DNA from: Crenothrix polyspora
GTDB taxonomy: Bacteria > Pseudomonadota > Gammaproteobacteria > Methylococcales > Methylomonadaceae
DNA: 54,556 bases
Direction: 5' to 3'
Assembly (NCBI RefSeq): GCF_900163755.1
Contig: NZ_FUKI01000090.1
Location: forward strand, 1 to 54,556
Made by a program: the position numbers and the translations under genes. Numbering within the stretch: position 1 is the first letter of the stretch; every line of letters begins with the position of its first letter. Of this stretch, positions 26,561 to 35,719 are shown in pieces. The notes under the pieces were generated by a model. That model had not been told where the DNA came from. It made no database searches and worked only from the letters and a program-made list of their open reading frames with translations.

Positions 26561-26734
26561 CACTTAATAATTGATTAATTGACAAATAATCAAAGTCAAC
26601 CTAATGACCCAGCAGGATAATCGGGAAATTTAACAATTATTACAGCCAGTTGACAATATAAGGGCTGGCTTATATTCGCTGCACAACAGCCACCAAGCTA
26701 CCAAAGTAGTGTAAAAAAAACCAATAATGCGCAC

Positions 26735-26754
26735 AATAGGTATAAATACCTATT
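26735..26754. promoter_or_regulatory. Perfect 9+2+9 palindrome, possible operator
   Basis: AATAGGTAT-AA-ATACCTATT is a perfect inverted repeat about 100 bp beyond the end of the GRDP-like gene and 350 bp upstream of the Fam20C-like gene. It could be an operator for a dimeric regulator or a weak hairpin. No regulator is adjacent. Confidence 0.3.
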
Positions 26755-26851
26755 ACTCGGTTAATTTTGATAGATCGGGCATGCCTGTTCCTTCTTCGAT
26801 GTTTATTTTCTTGCCAGTGTTTGTGGCAGGGGTGATACAGTGAGAACTATT

Positions 26852-27526
26852 TTAACCACCACCTCCGCCGCACCCACCCCCGCATCCGCTACCACATCCG
26901 CCGCCATCACCACTTTCTCCTCCATTACCACCTCCATCACCACCTCCGCATCCGCCACACCCAATATGGCTGACACAAAACTCACCGTTACTGGCGGTTA
27001 AAGCATGGCAGTTAAGGCTATAAATAAAGCCGCCAACAATAGCGAGCTGTGCGTCTATAGCGAAAATTCTTGGTAAACGTTTCGGTTTTTGGGGCTCGAT
27101 AGCTTCTTTGCTACATGCCAATCGCCAAGCTCGTTTGATACCTGCTTGTGCTGATGTTGGCGATTGCATGGCTTCAGCCGGTGTATGGTGTAAAAATCGC
27201 CCTAATGCGTTTTCGCAAAATAATTCATAGCTCTGTGTAAATAAAATAAATTCATGCCAGGCATCATCAACCACTTGCGATGGCATGGCGACCATTGTGC
27301 TGCCTGATTGTTGGCAGAGATAAAAGAAATCCCTTAGTCCATCAAGCACATATTCGAGTTGCTTATCAGTGAGTAGCGGATGCTTGTTTTTGAGTTTTTC
27401 TTTAATGGCCGGATGGAACTGATAATTGTTAAGGTAGGCGAGTTGGGCTTTCTGTTGGCGAGACGAATGGATAGCTAAATAAACAATTGATAAGCATATT
27501 ACGGCGAATATGATAAAGATGGCCAT
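26852..27526 (-). CDS. GRDP-like (DUF1399) membrane protein with Gly/Cys-rich tail
   Basis: The 224-aa product starts with MAIFIIFAVICLSIVYLAI, one transmembrane helix, after an AGAGGA site. The central region has VVDDAWHEFILFTQSYELFC and LGRFLHHTP, the histidine-bearing signature of the GRDP-like (DUF1399) family, whose bacterial role is unknown. After residue 180 comes a low-complexity tail with about ten cysteines in a run of glycines (CGGCGGG, GCGSGCGGGCGG). Such tails can bind metal or be the substrate of modification. It is divergent from the LytS-type kinase, and a paired direct repeat lies between the two. Confidence 0.65.
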   Translation of the reverse strand: MAIFIIFAVICLSIVYLAIHSSRQQKAQLAYLNNYQFHPAIKEKLKNKHPLLTDKQLEYVLDGLRDFFYLCQQSGSTMVAMPSQVVDDAWHEFILFTQSYELFCENALGRFLHHTPAEAMQSPTSAQAGIKRAWRLACSKEAIEPQKPKRLPRIFAIDAQLAIVGGFIYSLNCHALTASNGEFCVSHIGCGGCGGGDGGGNGGESGDGGGCGSGCGGGCGGGGG

Positions 27527-27671
27527 TGTGATAATCCTCTCAAAACATAAACAATGAAAATACAAATCGACTGGTTTGGCATTTCAGCGCTTGATTTTAT
27601 GTTTACCAATCCAGTTTCTCGTTGCTAATTATCGACAGAAAAAACTATCTCGCTATAGCCTTGTGGCCAAC

Positions 27672-27701
27672 TACCGGATTTTCGCCGTCAATTACCGGAT
27701 T
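27672..27701. promoter_or_regulatory. Putative LytTR-type binding site (paired TACCGGATT repeats)
   Basis: TACCGGATT occurs twice, at 27672-27680 and 27693-27701, with a 12-bp spacer. A start-to-start distance of 21 bp is the geometry used by LytTR regulators, and a LytTR protein is encoded at 30313-31119. The site lies 75 bp upstream of the LytS-type kinase and also upstream of the divergent GRDP-like gene. Confidence 0.6.
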
Positions 27702-27776
27702 ATCGTGCTGAAACACCAAGATAAATCTCCGCCACTTTGCTAAGATAATCTCCGGTGCTAACCACAGGGCAAAACA

Positions 27777-29096
27777 ATGGATTTATGGAATGAGGTAATC
27801 TTTCTGCATTGGTTAAACAATGCCTTAGAATTATTACAACGGGTATGTGTAGTGATGATGGCGGCTTGTGTATCCATGCGCGTTAGTTTTTTAAGAAGAG
27901 CGTTACGCAACATAAATACCTGTTGGCAGTACCAGTTATGTACGGCAGTGTTTTTTGGAATATTGGCTATTTTCGGCAATCACAATGGTTTGATAGTCGA
28001 TGTACGCCAAGATGGCGCTATTATTGATTGGACATCCAGCTTCGCACCGTTAGAACAATGGTATGCCATTATCGGTTTTCGTGACCTTTTGGTCTTGGCG
28101 GCAGGTTTGTTTGGTGGGCCGTGGGTTGGCTTAGGCGCGGGATTGTTAGCTGGCGGGGAGCGCTATCATCTGGGAGGTTTTGCCGGTACGGTTAGTGCAA
28201 TAGCAACGGTGTTACAGGGCTTGGGCGCGGGTTTGTCTCGGCAGTTTTGGCCAAAATGGACGACGACGATTAAAGGCATACTCGTTGTATCTATACTGGG
28301 TACGTGTTTGCAAAAATTAATGCTATTCAGCTTTATTCAGCCACACACAGATGCCGTGGCATTAGTAAGAGAAACTTTGATTCCAGTGTTAGTTGCCAAC
28401 AGCTTAGGCTGTTTGCTGTTTTTTATGGTGATAAAAGAGTTAAGTAGCGACCGTTTAAAACTAGAAGCGCAGCAAGCTGAGTTACGTGCTTTACACGCGC
28501 AAATCGAGCCGCATTTTCTTAATAATACGCTCAATGCTATCCAGTCACTTATTGGTATCGACCCGAAAAAAGCGGTTGAATACGTAGCAAAATTGGCGCG
28601 TTTTATGGATAACACCCGACAAAATGCCAGTGCTAATGCTATTCCATTAGCAGAAGAGTTAGAGCAATTGAAATCTTATCTGGATTTTCAAAGCTTACGT
28701 TTTCCTGATAAATTTTGTTTTTATCAAGCAGTGCCTGACAGCTTGATGGCATATTATATTGCGCCACGCAGCTTGCAAACCTTGGTCGAAAATGCTTTAA
28801 CACACGCCAGGCGCGGTAAAAAAGGCCTATTAAATATTTCCGTAACCGGTGTGGATAAGGGGACGTTCATGCAATTATCTATACTTGATAATGGCTACGG
28901 TATTCTCCCAGAACGCTTAGAGCAACTCGGTAGGCAACCGGTAAAATCTGAATGCGGCGGAGGCAGCGCTTTGTATCAGATTAATGAAAGTCTCAGTCTG
29001 ACTTTTGAAGGACGCGCAACATTAATTATTAAAAGTCAGTTGGGTAGGGGCACTGAAGTGATTTTAAAATTGCCTAAACTCAGTAAGCCGTGGTGA
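27777..29096 (+). CDS. LytS/BtsS-type sensor histidine kinase
   Basis: The 439-aa protein has an N-terminal 5TM-5TMR_LYT-like sensor of about 200 residues (IIGFRDLLVLAAGLFGGPWV, GLGAGLLAGGERYH, GLGAGLSRQFWP), a His_kinase domain with the phosphoacceptor in QIEPHFLNNTLNAIQSL, and an ATPase domain with the N box SLQTLVENALTHA and the G boxes DNGYGI and CGGGSALYQINESL. There is no GAF domain as in BtsS. LytS-family sensors respond to pyruvate or cell-wall cues; the ligand here is unknown. It is followed by a damaged paralog and a damaged response regulator. Confidence 0.9.
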   Translation: MDLWNEVIFLHWLNNALELLQRVCVVMMAACVSMRVSFLRRALRNINTCWQYQLCTAVFFGILAIFGNHNGLIVDVRQDGAIIDWTSSFAPLEQWYAIIGFRDLLVLAAGLFGGPWVGLGAGLLAGGERYHLGGFAGTVSAIATVLQGLGAGLSRQFWPKWTTTIKGILVVSILGTCLQKLMLFSFIQPHTDAVALVRETLIPVLVANSLGCLLFFMVIKELSSDRLKLEAQQAELRALHAQIEPHFLNNTLNAIQSLIGIDPKKAVEYVAKLARFMDNTRQNASANAIPLAEELEQLKSYLDFQSLRFPDKFCFYQAVPDSLMAYYIAPRSLQTLVENALTHARRGKKGLLNISVTGVDKGTFMQLSILDNGYGILPERLEQLGRQPVKSECGGGSALYQINESLSLTFEGRATLIIKSQLGRGTEVILKLPKLSKPW

Positions 29097-29129
29097 GCGC
29101 ATGGCGTGGCATCTGACGGCAGTAAAACA

Positions 29130-30319
29130 ATGAGTTTTTTGAATGAGGATGTGTTGTTTCATGGTCTGAGTATGACTATTGACTTGATACCACGGGTTTG
29201 TGTCGCCGTGATAGCCGCTTATGTGTCTATGCGAGTAAAGGTACTAAGGCAAGCGCTAAACAATAAACAATTGCACTGGCGACACCAAATAGTTGCTGCG
29301 GTTTTTTTTGGTTTACTGGCCATTATTGGTACTCACAGCGGTATAAAAGTTGATATTCATCAAGCTGAGGCACTTGTGGATCGCAGTTTAGGCGTGTTTT
29401 TTGTCTTACAACCTTCGCAAGCTATTATTGGCTTTCGTGATCTTATGGTGTTTACGGCGGGTTTGTTTGGTGGCGTTTGGATAGGCTTGGGTGCAGGATT
29501 ATTGGCGGGTTTGGAGCGTTATTCTATTGTTGGTGATTTTCGAATTGCCGGTCTTGGCACAATTATTCTGGGTTTGGGCGCTGGTTTGTCACGACAGTTT
29601 TGGCCACGCTGGACTACTAGCGTTACGGGTATTTTAAGTGTCAGTTTAGTGGGCACGCTATTGTTAGCCTCTATGTTATTCGTTTTTATACACCCGCATG
29701 ATTATGCTATTGCCATCGTCCGAGAAATGATTATTTCGGAATCACTGGTAAACAGCTTGGGCTGCTTGCTATTTATGGTGGTCATGAAAGATTTAGAAAG
29801 TGATCAATTAAAAATTGAAGCACAACAAGCTGAGCTAAGGGCGTTACAGGCACAAATCGAGCCGCATTTCCTCAATAACACGTTTAATGCTATTCAGGCA
29901 TTAATTAGTATTGATCCTCATATAGCCTCCGAGTACGTGGTTAAGCTGGCGCGATTTATGGATCAAACCCGACAAAATGCCGGTGTTAATGCCATCACTT
30001 TGGCGCAAGAATTAGCACAGCTGCGATTTTATCTGGATTTCCAAAGGGCGTATTGGATATTACTTTGACGGGTGCGGATAATGGCGCGACGTTGCAATTA
30101 TCGGTACACGATAATGGCGGCGGTATCTCGCCAGAGCGCTTGGAGCAACTGGGTAAACACGTCGTAAAATCTGATCGAGGCGGTGGCAGTGCGCTGTATC
30201 AGATGCGTGAAAGCCTCAATTTGGCGTTTGATGGGCGTGCAACTCTGGACATTCGCAGCCAGTTAAGCATAGAAACGGAAGTGATTTTAACTTTACCTAA
30301 ACGGAGTAAAGCATGGTAA
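29130..30319 (+). pseudogene. Second LytS-type kinase gene, broken by an internal deletion
   Basis: The frame from 29130 encodes a close paralog of the upstream kinase (same 5TM sensor and QIEPHFLNNTFNAIQALI). It runs to LDFQ and then shifts to a stop at 30068. The frame of the C-terminal half resumes at about 30045 (VLDITLTGADNG, DNGGGI, RGGGSALYQMRESL) and ends at 30319. By comparison with the intact paralog, about 44 codons are missing, including the N box LVENAL needed for ATP binding. The junction CAAAG/GGCG suggests a deletion at a short AAAG microhomology. Two peptides could be made, but not an active kinase. Confidence 0.85.
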
Positions 30320-31119
30320 ATACATGGCGAGTAGTTTTGGTGGATGACGAGCCGTTAGCACGGCTGGGCTTACGGCATTGTCTTACGTCAAGACATCTTG
30401 ATTTTGAGATTGTCGGCGAAGCAGAAGGTATGCAGCAGGCCAGGCAGCTTATTCAACAAGACGACAGAATAGACGGGGTGTTTCTTGATATTAATATTGA
30501 AACCGAAAGTGAACGTGCCGGTTTGGATTTTAGTTTTGCGTTAAATAATCTTCCCAATCCACCGTGGGTGGTGTTTGTAACCGGCTATGAAAAGCACGCA
30601 GTAGAAGCCATCAATAACATTAAACCGGTGGGCTATCTGCTTAAACCGTTGGAATAAGCCAAGGTAGATACACTGCTGGCTTGGATACGCAAAAATCGTC
30701 CCGTAAAAAACCCGATAAAAAGTTCTGTTGCTATGCGAATAGAAGTCCGGCATAAAGTGAGGAGAAAAGCTGACGATGGCAGTATTGAATCATTAAATTT
30801 AATTAAATTTTTAGCCGCAGAAGAGATCCTGTTTGTTTGTTCCAATGCCGGTGCAGGCGCTATAGAAGTGCATCTGCTTAATGGTGAGGTACTGAAAGAT
30901 GTTAATATTACACTGAAAAGCTGGTTAAATTATACTTTGCCGCGTTTTATGCAAATCAGCAAGAGTGCCATCGTCAATTTAAAATATGTTTCCGGTTATC
31001 GGCTTGATGTCGAAAGAGAAAGCAGTTATTTGCTTCAGTTTAAAAAAAATAGGACGGAATTGACTATTGGAGGCAGTTTTTTTGGGGAATTTAAAGAAGC
31101 CATAAAAAAGTGCAATTAA
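30313..31119 (+). pseudogene. LytR/AlgR-type response regulator with in-frame stop
   Basis: The receiver domain (WRVVLVDDEPLARLGLRHCL, FLDINI with the phospho-aspartate, FVTGYEKHAVEAI, GYLLKPLE) is followed by TAA at 30655-30657. The same frame continues with AKVDTLLAWIRKNRP into a LytTR DNA-binding domain (LNLIKFLAAEEILFVCSNAG, LPRFMQISKSAIVNL), so the parts were one gene. One substitution at the stop codon would explain it. Alternatives are readthrough, or reinitiation at the ATG at 30733, which would make separate receiver and LytTR proteins. The start overlaps the kinase remnant stop. Confidence 0.85.
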
Positions 31120-31736
31120 CCGCCAGGTTTCCACACCGCATGTTTGTTCATCACCGAAGCAAACAACGTCGATAGTGAAATCTCCTGTAGCCAGCGCTTG
31201 AGCTGTCGGTAGTGTGATGTTGTAAACCATACATTATCCACCGCTGCAAACTGCCGGATAAATGGAAAAATAGCCGCATCCAATAAAGAAAAATGTTGAC
31301 CTGCCAAATAGGGATTGTTGCTCAGCCTAGCGTCCAATTCAGCCAGAAAAACTTCTGCATGCTGGCGATAATAGCCTTCTGAAAACTCAGGATAACGGTT
31401 GGCGTATTTGTAGCGATCCAGATAATACTTAAATTCGCCATCGTTCCAGTGCAGTAAAGTGTTTGATTGCGCATCAACAAACAGCCAGTTATCAGGATCA
31501 TGTTGCGCTAAAGCCCAGCGCATAATATCCAGACTTTCTGCCACTACCGTAGCATCTGACAACAGTAATACCGGCACGGTAGCTTTGGGAGAAATGAACA
31601 ACAGGTGTTCAGGCTTGTGTTTTAAATCAATTTCTCTTATTTCAACCTTAACGCCTGCATAAGCAATCGCTAAGCGGGCTCTAATGGCATACGGGCAGCG
31701 CCGGAAGCTGTATAAAATAGGAGATGAGTGCGTCAT
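31116..31736 (-). CDS. Glutathione S-transferase family protein
   Basis: With the ATG at 31736 the product is 206 aa. It has an N-terminal thioredoxin-like domain beginning PILYSFRRCPYAIRARLAI (CPxA active-site region) and SPKATVPVLLLSDATVVAES (cis-Pro and the Glu-Ser glutathione site), and a helical C-terminal domain ending in LLDAAIFPFIRQFAAVD. This resembles the YfcF/stringent-starvation-type GST group. The preceding residues of the longer frame look non-conserved. Its 3' end overlaps the convergent LytTR gene by 4 bp. Confidence 0.85.
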   Translation of the reverse strand: MTHSSPILYSFRRCPYAIRARLAIAYAGVKVEIREIDLKHKPEHLLFISPKATVPVLLLSDATVVAESLDIMRWALAQHDPDNWLFVDAQSNTLLHWNDGEFKYYLDRYKYANRYPEFSEGYYRQHAEVFLAELDARLSNNPYLAGQHFSLLDAAIFPFIRQFAAVDNVWFTTSHYRQLKRWLQEISLSTLFASVMNKHAVWKPGG

Positions 31737-31883
31737 AAAATAAGGATATAAGACGGTTTTAAAAAAATACAAACTAATCCACGCGGGTCTGGATTTAAAA
31801 ACATGACAGATTGGCGATTTCGCAATTTCCGTAGCCATATTTTTTCTGTTAAACTCAAACTTTTTTACAGCCGATTTGTGTGT

Positions 31884-32267
31884 ATGACCCTTAAAAAAAC
31901 GCCATTGAATAAAGACAAGTTAGATCAGATTGTCACCGATGCCAGACGCAATCAAGAATTGCGCGAGCAGTCTTACCGTGGGCAAGCGCTTAAGCTATAC
32001 CCGTGGGTGTGTGGGCGCTGTGCGCGTGAGTTCGATCATAAAACCTTGACTGAACTGACCGTGCATCACAAAGACCATAATCATGATAATAATGCCCTCG
32101 ATGGCAGTAATTGGGAGTTATTGTGTTTGTATTGCCATGATAACGAGCATTCAAAATATGAAGAGATGCGTTTTGATGTTGGCAAAAAAAAATCCGCATC
32201 AGCCACAAATAATACTTCGCACAGCCCGTTTGCCAATTTGAAATCGCTGTTGGATAACAAAAAATAA
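31884..32267 (+). CDS. yajD: HNH endonuclease-like protein YajD
   Basis: The 127-aa protein carries a compact HNH domain: CGRCARE (first Cys pair), LTVHHKDHNHDNN with the HH pair, GSNWELLCLYCHDNEHSKYEE with the Asn, the second Cys pair and final His. YajD is widespread in gammaproteobacteria but its substrate is unknown. The ATG at 31884 gives the conserved length; upstream residues read through the GST promoter region. Confidence 0.85.
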   Translation: MTLKKTPLNKDKLDQIVTDARRNQELREQSYRGQALKLYPWVCGRCAREFDHKTLTELTVHHKDHNHDNNALDGSNWELLCLYCHDNEHSKYEEMRFDVGKKKSASATNNTSHSPFANLKSLLDNKK

Positions 32268-32280
32268 ATACGTGTTGATG

Positions 32281-32736
32281 TTAACGGTGTTTGTGTAAGT
32301 TATCAATGCCGCAGTTAGCCAGTGTGTCGGCTCTTTCGTTGCCTTGGTTGCCTGAATGTCCTTTAACCCATTGCCATTGAATGGTGTGGCGTTGGCAGGC
32401 GCTATCTAATCTGCGCCACAAGTCTTCATTTTTAACAGGTGCTTTAGAGGCGGTTTTCCAGCCGCGTTTTTTCCAATTAGGCAGCCATTCGGTCAGACCT
32501 TGCAAAACGTATTTGGAATCGATGTTCAGTGTTACCAAGCAGGGTTTTGTCAATACTTCCAGTGCCTGAATTGCGGCCATTAATTCCATGCGATTATTGG
32601 TGGTATTAAGGTCGCCACCATATATTTCTTTAACATGGGTTTTGTAGCTTAAAATAGCCCCCCAACCGCCCATGCCAGGGTTGCCGCGACATGCGCCGTC
32701 GGTATAAATAGTGACGCGATCAGTCATGTTTTCCAT
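32281..32736 (-). CDS. rnhA: Ribonuclease HI
   Basis: RNase HI cleaves the RNA strand of RNA-DNA hybrids. The 151-aa protein has all four catalytic acidic residues: [45 protein letters not shown] and [17 protein letters not shown] second ATG three codons later (32727) is an equally good start. It overlaps the end of the methyltransferase gene, the arrangement seen in other gammaproteobacteria. Confidence 0.95.
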   Translation of the reverse strand: MENMTDRVTIYTDGACRGNPGMGGWGAILSYKTHVKEIYGGDLNTTNNRMELMAAIQALEVLTKPCLVTLNIDSKYVLQGLTEWLPNWKKRGWKTASKAPVKNEDLWRRLDSACQRHTIQWQWVKGHSGNQGNERADTLANCGIDNLHKHR

Positions 32737-33433
32737 CGTGTCGACATAATACAGTGCTGCCCATTACTAAGCGGAAATTGCGATTTTTTACTGGGGTCAT
32801 AGGAATAATACCGTATCTGCGTTTAACGGCTTTAACGGCATAGGCAGTTGCTAAAAAAGACAAGGAAGCATTGATATTTTGGCTGTAGGTTGATTTGACT
32901 GAGTTTAAATTAAATTGTGCCAGCGAGATAACGTCAAAATCCAATAATTTTAGCCAATCTAAAATACGTGCGCGACTAATAAAATGTCCGCGCCATGAAT
33001 CAGCCATTTTCCTATCCCAAATATATTGGTAGCGAACCCATATACTTAACGGATTAAAGTTTAATATAACCACAATACCTTCGGGTTTTAAAATGCGTTC
33101 TATTTCGCGCATGGTTTGAAATCGAGACATATCAAATTCTAATAAATGCGGCACAATAATCATATCGACACTGTCGCTTTGTAAAGGCAGATGGTGTGCT
33201 TTAGCACGAATTTTGCGAACGCCTTCATAGCCAAGTCCCCGCGTATCGACAACAGTATAGTTAGTGTATAAACTACAATCAATAAATTCGTTTTCCCAGC
33301 CCAGTCCACCTATCTGTAAAATAATTTGTTTGCAGCTCACCGTAATTGAGCGTTGCAAGTAGTCAATTTCGAGTTGCTTTTGTAGCTTGCCTCTGGGTGT
33401 CTGATACCAAGCAAATAGAAAATTGCGTTTCAT
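32720..33433 (-). CDS. SAM-dependent methyltransferase (YafS-like)
   Basis: The 237-aa protein has a class I methyltransferase core. Motif I is weak ([12 protein letters not shown]), followed by [30 protein letters not shown], which matches the Methyltransf_11 acidic and post-I region, and [21 protein letters not shown]. In enterobacteria yafS lies beside rnhA, as here, and near mltD, which is divergent in this window. The usual gloB neighbour is missing. Confidence 0.85.
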   Translation of the reverse strand: MKRNFLFAWYQTPRGKLQKQLEIDYLQRSITVSCKQIILQIGGLGWENEFIDCSLYTNYTVVDTRGLGYEGVRKIRAKAHHLPLQSDSVDMIIVPHLLEFDMSRFQTMREIERILKPEGIVVILNFNPLSIWVRYQYIWDRKMADSWRGHFISRARILDWLKLLDFDVISLAQFNLNSVKSTYSQNINASLSFLATAYAVKAVKRRYGIIPMTPVKNRNFRLVMGSTVLCRHDGKHD

Positions 33434-33534
33434 TAATTATTCTCAGCAATACATAGGTTAATGATTTTTGATAAAACAAGGACTATACTATTAAGAATGT
33501 TTTTTCTTAAATTTCATTTCGTAAGGGTTAGTTG

Positions 33535-35442
33535 ATGTACTCCAATTCTAACAGGTCGGCGAGCTTTTTATTGGTTTTGGCCTCTTTAATCGCCGTTGGG
33601 TGTTCGGAAACCCCTGATGAACCTATCGCCATTGAGGGCGCGCCACCGGTTGCCTATACGCCGGATTTTAAATATAAACCGTTAAAAAAACCATATAACA
33701 GCAGTTTCTCTAAGAGCAAGCATAAAGTCTATTCGGGCGATAGCGCTACTGTGTGGGGGCGCATGTTGTCAATGTATGCCTTACCTGAGGTTAACAGCGA
33801 GCGCGTAGACAAGCAATTAAATTGGTATTTGGATCATCCTGATTACATTGCGCGTATTCAAGAACGCGCCGCACCGTATATGCATCTTATTCTTGATGAA
33901 TTAGAAGCAAAAAATCTTCCGGGCGAATTGGCTTTGTTGCCCGTGGTTGAAAGTGCTTTTATTCCTGAAGCTTATTCCCGCAGTGATGCGTCTGGTCTTT
34001 GGCAGTTTATACCCTCAACAGGGCGATTTTTTGGTTTAAAACAAAACGCATGGTATGACGGTCGGCGTGATATATATGCTTCTACAAAGGCGGCAACCAG
34101 TTTTTTGCAAGATTTGGGCGAAACCTTTGGCGGTGATTGGTGCTTAGCCTTGGCTTCTTACAATTTTGGCAAAGGTAATATTGGCAAGGCGATTGAAAAA
34201 AATGAATATAACGGTAGGCCGACTGATTATTGGTCGTTAGATTTACCACAAGAAACTGAAGATTACGTGCCGCGTTTATTAGCCATCGCCAAATTATTTG
34301 CTAATGCTGACAAATACAATGTGCATTTGCAAAATATTCCTAATAAAGCCTATTGTGCGCTGGTTAATATCGGATCGCAGTTAGATTTGGATGTCGCAGC
34401 GGAAATGGCAGAAATGCCTTTGCAGAGTTTTTTAAAGTTGAATCCAGGTTTTAAAAAGGACAGTACTGCACCCGAAGGTCCGCATCATTTATTGGTTCCT
34501 GTTACCAAATTACAAAAATTTAAAGAAAATCTGGCGGAACTGCCCTACGATGAGCGTGTGGATCAACGCCAGCGTGACGAAGAAATGCTGGCCGAAAGAC
34601 AGCGCCGCGCAGAGCAGCAGCGAGCAGACAGAGAACGTCGGGAAGATCTACAGCAAGCGCAAAGAGAGCGGCTTGAAGATCAGCGCGACGAGCAAAGACA
34701 GCATCATGAAGAACAGCTAGCACTCAGACAAAAAGAATACGCAGAAGCAGAGCGTAAAAGACGCGATGAAAAATTATTAGCACAAAGTCGGCGCGATAAG
34801 CAAGAACAAGATCGACATGAACATGAGACGCTAGCGCAGCATCAACACGACGAATACGCATCATTTACTGGGCGTTATAAAGTGAGATCAGGCGAAACGT
34901 TAAATTCTATTGCCAGTCGAAATCATACGACGGTTAAGGCTTTGCGGCAGGCTAACCACTTGGCGGCCAGTTCGGTTAATTACGGTACTGTGTTACGTAT
35001 TCCAAGCTCAAAAAATGCTGAAGCTATTGCCGAAATTAAAGCGGTTACTAAAGAAGCCAAAAATAGCAGTAAGCCGGAAAATTCGCGGTTTTATACGGTA
35101 CAAAAAGGTGATACTTTTTGGAATGTGTCACAACGCTTTTCACTAAGCCCTAAAACCTTGGCAGAGTGGAATGGTATGTCAACAAAGGGGGCTTTACGTT
35201 CAGGTCAGCGACTGGTTATTAAGGGCAGCAGTCACAGTCAATCACCACAACAATTAGCTTCATCTTCATCGACACGCCTGATTCGTTATACCGTTAAAAA
35301 AGGTGATACATTAACGCAGATTTGCAAAAAATTTGGTGTTTCTGCGGGCGATTTACGAAAATCTAATTCAGATTTAGGTAAAGGACTGCGCTCAGGGCTT
35401 AAGCTTAAGATTGTGACCGACAGCAGTGATCCGACGATATAA
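33535..35442 (+). CDS. mltD: Membrane-bound lytic murein transglycosylase D with long charged linker
   Basis: The 635-aa lipoprotein (signal, then AVGCSE) has an SLT domain with the catalytic glutamate in LPVVESAFIPEAYS, GLWQFIPSTGRFFGL and LALASYNFGKGN. Three LysM domains follow, at about 440-485 (YKVRSGETLNSIA), 520-565 (YTVQKGDTFWNVS) and 584-630 (YTVKKGDTLTQIC). Between SLT and the first LysM lies a block of about 110 residues made almost wholly of Glu, Gln, Arg and Asp (about 335-440). A TTG three bases earlier is less likely than the ATG. Confidence 0.93.
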   Translation: MYSNSNRSASFLLVLASLIAVGCSETPDEPIAIEGAPPVAYTPDFKYKPLKKPYNSSFSKSKHKVYSGDSATVWGRMLSMYALPEVNSERVDKQLNWYLDHPDYIARIQERAAPYMHLILDELEAKNLPGELALLPVVESAFIPEAYSRSDASGLWQFIPSTGRFFGLKQNAWYDGRRDIYASTKAATSFLQDLGETFGGDWCLALASYNFGKGNIGKAIEKNEYNGRPTDYWSLDLPQETEDYVPRLLAIAKLFANADKYNVHLQNIPNKAYCALVNIGSQLDLDVAAEMAEMPLQSFLKLNPGFKKDSTAPEGPHHLLVPVTKLQKFKENLAELPYDERVDQRQRDEEMLAERQRRAEQQRADRERREDLQQAQRERLEDQRDEQRQHHEEQLALRQKEYAEAERKRRDEKLLAQSRRDKQEQDRHEHETLAQHQHDEYASFTGRYKVRSGETLNSIASRNHTTVKALRQANHLAASSVNYGTVLRIPSSKNAEAIAEIKAVTKEAKNSSKPENSRFYTVQKGDTFWNVSQRFSLSPKTLAEWNGMSTKGALRSGQRLVIKGSSHSQSPQQLASSSSTRLIRYTVKKGDTLTQICKKFGVSAGDLRKSNSDLGKGLRSGLKLKIVTDSSDPTI

Positions 35443-35589
35443 GTTCTGCTGAATAAGGTTAGCAACACCGATTAAAAAACAGATTACTGTTATTGTCCCA
35501 TTAACGCAGCGACTAGGGGTTGGCAGTGTGCCAGTTTTTGCTCGCCAGGGTTCAAGATGATGGTTAATTCTTGCTATCTGCTTAATACC

Positions 35590-35718
35590 TACAGCGTTTT
35601 CAACTTAGGACAGTTACAGCCACCGTTCGTGCTGAGCTTGTCGAAGCACGAACGGCACACTTCGACAAGCTCAGTGCGAACGGTTACGCTGTAACTATTG
35701 AACTGTGAAAACGCTGTA
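35590..35718 (+). repeat. 129-bp palindromic element (family A), copy 2
   Basis: It is identical to 25007-25135 except for one base (T to C near position 32). The TACAGCGTTTTCA ends are intact. It ends one base before the soxZ stop codon and lies between the convergent mltD and soxZ, so it may work as a terminator for both. Confidence 0.93.
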
Positions 35719-35719
35719 A

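Noticed and set aside
30053-30319. Separate small ATPase protein
   Set aside because: It is the C-terminal half of the broken LytS paralog.
34520-34723. Antisense frame opposite the MltD linker
   Set aside because: It results from the low-complexity codons of the linker on the plus strand.
25007-35718. CRISPR-like repeat series
   Set aside because: The repeats are far apart, palindromic and without regular spacers or cas genes.
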